Origin: Actinomycetes bacterium
Lineage (GTDB): Bacteria > Actinomycetota > Actinomycetes > Actinomycetales > Dermatophilaceae
Assembly (NCBI GenBank): GCA_023451855.1
Contig: JAEXXY010000410.1
Location: 1-8,684, forward strand
Direction: 5' to 3'
Length of the DNA stretch: 8,684 bases
The position numbers and the translations under genes were made by a program. The notes under the pieces are model-generated. The model made no database searches. It saw only the letters and a program-made list of their open reading frames with translations, and was not told the DNA's origin. Shown here in pieces: positions 5,138 through 8,684 of this stretch (its first letter is position 1; each line of letters begins with the position of its first letter).

Positions 5138-8100
5138 TCAGCGGTCGAACGCCTTCGCCAGCAGCTCGGCCTGCTCGATGGCGTGCTTCTTCGAGGAGCC
5201 CGTCGCGGGCGACGCGGCGGCCTTGCGGGCCACGACGCTCAGCGGACGCTGCTCGCCGACCTCGCAGAGGTCCTCGTGCAGCCACTGCGCCATCATCGGC
5301 CAGGCACCCTGGTTGCGCGGCTCGTCCTGGACCCACACGAGCTCGGCGCCCGGGTAGGCCGAGACGGCCTCGGCGATCTCCTTGACCGGGATCGGGTAGA
5401 GCTGCTCGACGCGGATGATGGCCGTCGAGCGGTCGCCACGCTTGGCGCGCTCGGCGTCGAGCTCGTGGACGATCTTGCCCGAGGCGAGGAGCACGCGGGT
5501 GACCTGGTCGGTGACGCCCTCGTGGTCGGGCAGCACCGGGCGGAAGCCGCCGGTCGTGAAGGCCTCTACGTCGCTGGCCGCCGCCTTGCTGCGCAGCATC
5601 GACTTCGGGGTGAAGACGATGAGCGGGGTGCGCGGGCGGTTGTAGGCCTGGCGGCGCAGCAGGTGGAAGTAGCTCGCCGCGGTCGAGGGGTAGGCGACCG
5701 TCATGTTGTTCTCGGCGCACAGCTGCAGGTAGCGCTCGATGCGCGCCGAGCTGTGGTCCGGCCCCTGGCCCTCGTAGCCGTGGGGGAGCAGCAGCACGAC
5801 CGAGCTGCGCTGGCTCCACTTCTGCTCCGAGCTGGAGATGAACTCATCGACGATGGTCTGGGCGCCGTTGCCGAAGTCGCCGAACTGGGCCTCCCAGAGC
5901 ACGAGGGCATCCGGGCGCTCGACGGAGTAGCCGTACTCGAAGCCCATCGCGGCGTACTCCGACAGCAGCGAGTCGTAGACCCAGAAGCGGGCCTGGCCCT
6001 CACCGAGGTAGAGCAGCGGCGTCCACTCCTCCCCGGAGTTCTTGTCGATGAGCACCGCGTGGCGCTGGACGAACGTGCCGCGCCGGCTGTCCTGGCCGGC
6101 GAGGCGGATGGGCGTGCCCTCCTTGAGCAGGGTGCCGAAGGCGAGCAGCTCGGCCATCGGCCAGTCGATGCCGCCCTGGTGGACCATCTGGGCGCGCTTG
6201 TCCATGAGCTGCTTGAGCTTCGGGTGGATCGTGAAGCCCTGCGGCGGGTTGGCGAAGGTTTCGCCGATGTGGACGAGCTCGGCGGCCGCGACTCCGGTGT
6301 CCGTGGCCGAGCGCACCGGCCGCGCGTCGTCCTGCACCTGGGCGGTGGGACGCTCGAGACCGGCGTTGTCGGGGGCGTCGCTGTCGGCGTCGACCTGGCC
6401 CGGCACGGCCGCCGCGGCGGCGCTCTTCTTGGCCTCGCGCGTCTCGACGAAGACGCGCTCGAGCTGCTGCTGGTAGTCGCGCAGCGCGGCCTCGGCGTCC
6501 TCGACGCTGATGTCGCCGCGGCCGATGAGCGACTCGGTGTAGAGCTTGCGCACCGATCGCTTGGCCTCGATGAGGTTGTACATCAGGGGCTGGGTCATCG
6601 ACGGGTCGTCGCCCTCGTTGTGGCCGCGACGCCGGTAGCAGACCAGGTCGATGACGACGTCCTTGTTGAACTCCTGGCGGAAGTCGTAGGCGAGCTCGGC
6701 GACCCGGACGCACGCCTCCGGGTCGTCGCCGTTGACGTGGAAGATCGGCGCCTGGATCATGCGCGCGACGTCGGTCGAGTAGACCGAGGACCGCGAGCTG
6801 CTCGGCGAGGTCGTGAAGCCGACCTGGTTGTTGATGACGACGTGGATCGTGCCGCCGGTGCGGTACCCGCGCAGCTGGCTGAGGTTGAGTGTCTCGGCCA
6901 CGACGCCCTGGCCGGCGAACGCGGCGTCGCCGTGCATGAGCACGGGCAGGACGGGGAAGGCCTCGCCGGCGAGGTTGAGGCGGTCCTGCTTGGCGCGGAC
7001 GATGCCCTCGAGGACCGGGTTGACGGCCTCGAGGTGGCTGGGATTGGCGGCGAGGTAGACCTTCGTCTTGCTGCCGTCCTCCGCGACGAACTCGCCCTCG
7101 GTGCCGAGGTGGTACTTGACGTCGCCGGAGCCCTGGACCGACTTGGGGTCCTGGGTGCCCTCGAACTCACGGAAGATCTGCCCGTAGGACTTGCCGGCGA
7201 TGTTGGCCAGCACGTTGAGGCGCCCACGGTGCGGCATGCCGATGCAGACCTCGTCGAGCTTCTCGGCCGCAGCCCGGCACAGGATGCGGTCGAGCAGGGC
7301 GATGGCCGACTCACCACCCTCGAGGGAGAAGCGCTTCTGGCCGACGAACTTGGTCTGCAGGAACGTCTCGAAGGCCTCGGCGGCGTTGAGGCGGCGCATG
7401 ATCCGCATCTGCTCGTCGCGGTTGGCCTTCTCGTACGGCCGCTCGACCTTGTCCTGGATCCACTTGCGCTGCTCGGGGTCCTGGATGTGCATGTACTCGA
7501 TGCCGACGGTGCGGCAGTACGAGTCGCGCAGGATGCCGAGGATCTTGCGCAGCTTGAGGAAGGGCGCTCCGCCGAACCCGCCCGTGGCGAACGTCCGGTC
7601 GAGGTCCCACAGCGTCAGGCCGTGCGTCGTGACGTCGAGGTCGTGGTGGCGACGCTGCTTGTACTCGAGCGGGTCGGTGTCGGCCATGAGGTGGCCGCGC
7701 ACGCGGTAGGCGTGGATGAGCTCCTGGACGCGCGCGACCTTGTTGATGTCGTCGTCGTGCGAGGAGTCGATGTCCTGGATCCAGCGGACCGGCTCGTAGG
7801 GGATGCGCAGCGACTCGAAGATCTCGTCGTAGAACGCGTTCTTGCCGAGCAGCAGCTCGTGGATGATCCGGAGGAACTCGCCGCTCTGGGCCCCCTGGAT
7901 GATCCGGTGGTCGTAGGTCGAGGTGAGCGTGAGGATCTTGCTCACGGCGTTCTTGTTGAGCGTCTCGTTGCTCGCGCCCTGCCACTCGGCCGGGTAGTCC
8001 AGGGCACCGACGCCGATGATGGCGCCCTGCCCCTTCATGAGGCGCGGCACGGAGTGCACGGTGCCGATGCCGCCGGGGTTGGTCAGCGAGATCGTCGTGC

Positions 8101-8684
8101 CCTGGAAGTCCTCGACGGTCAGCTTGTTGCCGCGGGCCTTGCGGACGAGGTCCTCGTAGGCGGTCCAGAAGTGGACGAAGTCCATCTCCTCGGCGGACTT
8201 GATCGAGGGCACGACGAGGGTGCGGCTGCCGTCGTCCTTGGCGAGGTCGATGGCGAGACCGAAGTTGACGTGGGCCGGACGCACGAGGGCGGGCTTGCCG
8301 TTCACCTCGGTGAAGCCGTTGTTCATCTCCGGCATGAGGGCGATGGCCTTGACCATGGCGAAGCCGATGAGGTGGGTGAAGCTGACCTTGCCGCCGCGCG
8401 AGCGGGCCAGGTGGTTGTTGATGACGACGCGGTTGTCGATGAGCAGCTTGGCCGGCACGGCGCGCACGCTCGTGGCGGTCGGGACCGTCAGGGAGGCCTC
8501 CATGTTGGCCACGACGCGCGCGGCCGCGCCGCGCAGCGGGATGACCTCGTCCTCGTTGACCGGGCCGGTCTCCTTGACGGCGGGGATGTCGCGCGGCTTG
8601 GGAGCCTCGGCGGCGAGCTCGGCCTTGGGCTCGGCCTTGGGCTCGGCCTTGGGCTCGGCCTTGGGCTCGGCCTTGGGCTCGGCC
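5138..8684 (-). CDS. kgd: Multifunctional 2-oxoglutarate metabolism enzyme (Kgd/OdhA type), N-terminus outside window
   Basis: The frame stays open past the GTG at 8512 to the window edge, giving 1,181 visible residues; M. tuberculosis Kgd has 1,231. The true start is therefore outside, and the GTG at 8512 is internal. Counting from 8512: an E2-like succinyltransferase domain (about 4-235), with DHRIIQG at 201-207 where the canonical Asp of HxxxDG is replaced by Gln, as in other Kgd proteins. Next comes the E1 part, with GMPHRGRLNVL (425-435), HGDAAFAGQGV (527-537), NNQVGFTT (561-568) and NGDDPEA for thiamine diphosphate and metal binding. The transketolase-like pyrimidine domain follows, with GQDSRRGTF, WEAQFGDF and VDEFISS around 806-894. 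The C-terminus ends KAFDR. The enzyme decarboxylates 2-oxoglutarate in the TCA cycle, passing succinyl to lipoyl-E2 or acting as a carboligase, and in relatives is inhibited by the FHA protein GarA/OdhI. A variable acidic linker lies at about 696-745. Confidence 0.96.
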   Translation of the reverse strand, partial: AEPKAEPKAEPKAEPKAEPKAELAAEAPKPRDIPAVKETGPVNEDEVIPLRGAAARVVANMEASLTVPTATSVRAVPAKLLIDNRVVINNHLARSRGGKVSFTHLIGFAMVKAIALMPEMNNGFTEVNGKPALVRPAHVNFGLAIDLAKDDGSRTLVVPSIKSAEEMDFVHFWTAYEDLVRKARGNKLTVEDFQGTTISLTNPGGIGTVHSVPRLMKGQGAIIGVGALDYPAEWQGASNETLNKNAVSKILTLTSTYDHRIIQGAQSGEFLRIIHELLLGKNAFYDEIFESLRIPYEPVRWIQDIDSSHDDDINKVARVQELIHAYRVRGHLMADTDPLEYKQRRHHDLDVTTHGLTLWDLDRTFATGGFGGAPFLKLRKILGILRDSYCRTVGIEYMHIQDPEQRKWIQDKVERPYEKANRDEQMRIMRRLNAAEAFETFLQTKFVGQKRFSLEGGESAIALLDRILCRAAAEKLDEVCIGMPHRGRLNVLANIAGKSYGQIFREFEGTQDPKSVQGSGDVKYHLGTEGEFVAEDGSKTKVYLAANPSHLEAVNPVLEGIVRAKQDRLNLAGEAFPVLPVLMHGDAAFAGQGVVAETLNLSQLRGYRTGGTIHVVINNQVGFTTSPSSSRSSVYSTDVARMIQAPIFHVNGDDPEACVRVAELAYDFRQEFNKDVVIDLVCYRRRGHNEGDDPSMTQPLMYNLIEAKRSVRKLYTESLIGRGDISVEDAEAALRDYQQQLERVFVETREAKKSAAAAAVPGQVDADSDAPDNAGLERPTAQVQDDARPVRSATDTGVAAAELVHIGETFANPPQGFTIHPKLKQLMDKRAQMVHQGGIDWPMAELLAFGTLLKEGTPIRLAGQDSRRGTFVQRHAVLIDKNSGEEWTPLLYLGEGQARFWVYDSLLSEYAAMGFEYGYSVERPDALVLWEAQFGDFGNGAQTIVDEFISSSEQKWSQRSSVVLLLPHGYEGQGPDHSSARIERYLQLCAENNMTVAYPSTAASYFHLLRRQAYNRPRTPLIVFTPKSMLRSKAAASDVEAFTTGGFRPVLPDHEGVTDQVTRVLLASGKIVHELDAERAKRGDRSTAIIRVEQLYPIPVKEIAEAVSAYPGAELVWVQDEPRNQGAWPMMAQWLHEDLCEVGEQRPLSVVARKAAASPATGSSKKHAIEQAELLAKAFDR
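8621..8684 (-). repeat. 12-bp tandem repeat encoding AEPK units in the Kgd linker, running off the edge
   Basis: The plus strand shows five exact copies of GGCCTTGGGCTC (8621-8680) and the start of a sixth (8681-8684). On the coding strand each copy is GAGCCCAAGGCC, encoding E-P-K-A. The copies are identical even at third positions, which points to recent expansion. The repeat lies in the flexible segment before the acyltransferase domain, and its full length is unknown because the window ends inside it. Confidence 0.95.

Noticed and set aside
4806..5819. 337-codon minus-strand frame over kgd, the terminator and DUF6104
   Set aside because: Shadow of kgd and the DUF6104-type gene. It crosses the terminator hairpin and has no recognisable domain.
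8510..8512. GTG at 8512 as the kgd start
   Set aside because: The frame continues upstream with conserved Kgd sequence (VIPLRGAAARVVAN) and the AEPK repeat to the edge, so this codon is internal.

Overview
The window is high-GC DNA (coding third positions almost all G or C) with the gene content of an actinobacterium: a WhiB-family regulator, a PdtaS-type histidine kinase, the large NAD-glutamate dehydrogenase, and the actinobacterial fused 2-oxoglutarate enzyme Kgd. The gene set and neighbours (DUF6104, SGNH hydrolase, kgd) suggest a Micrococcales member, perhaps Intrasporangiaceae. That placement is an inference that I could not test.

Layout. (1) 2-1141, +: the 3' end of an NAD-dependent glutamate dehydrogenase gene, whose product carries an unusual histone-H1-like Lys/Ala tail and which is followed by a very strong terminator hairpin. 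(2) 1281-2768, +: sensor histidine kinase (pdtaS), apparently leaderless. (3) 2890-3138, -: whiB1-like Fe-S regulator, convergent with pdtaS across a shared hairpin terminator. The same convergent pair (Rv3220c/Rv3219) is found in Mycobacterium tuberculosis. (4) 3139-3451: divergent promoter region with a GC-rich hairpin in the presumed whiB1 leader. (5) 3452-3934, +: small four-helix membrane protein with an acidic repeat tail. (6) 4024-4809, -: SGNH/GDSL hydrolase. (7) 4813-4989, -: a 58-residue DUF6104-type protein, coupled to the hydrolase. (8) 5046-5079: perfect-stem terminator. (9) 5138-8684, -: kgd, open at the right edge, where the window ends inside an AEPK repeat linker.

The two edge genes both act at the 2-oxoglutarate node: glutamate dehydrogenase produces 2-oxoglutarate from glutamate and Kgd consumes it. 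The middle holds signalling genes (pdtaS, whiB1). These look like core chromosomal genes. I see no transposase, phage gene, CRISPR array, tRNA or rRNA. I found no clearly new biological system. The points most worth a second look are the histone-like tail on glutamate dehydrogenase, the whiB1 leader hairpin, and three genes that share the same leaderless start geometry (TANNNT, 6 nt, GTG).
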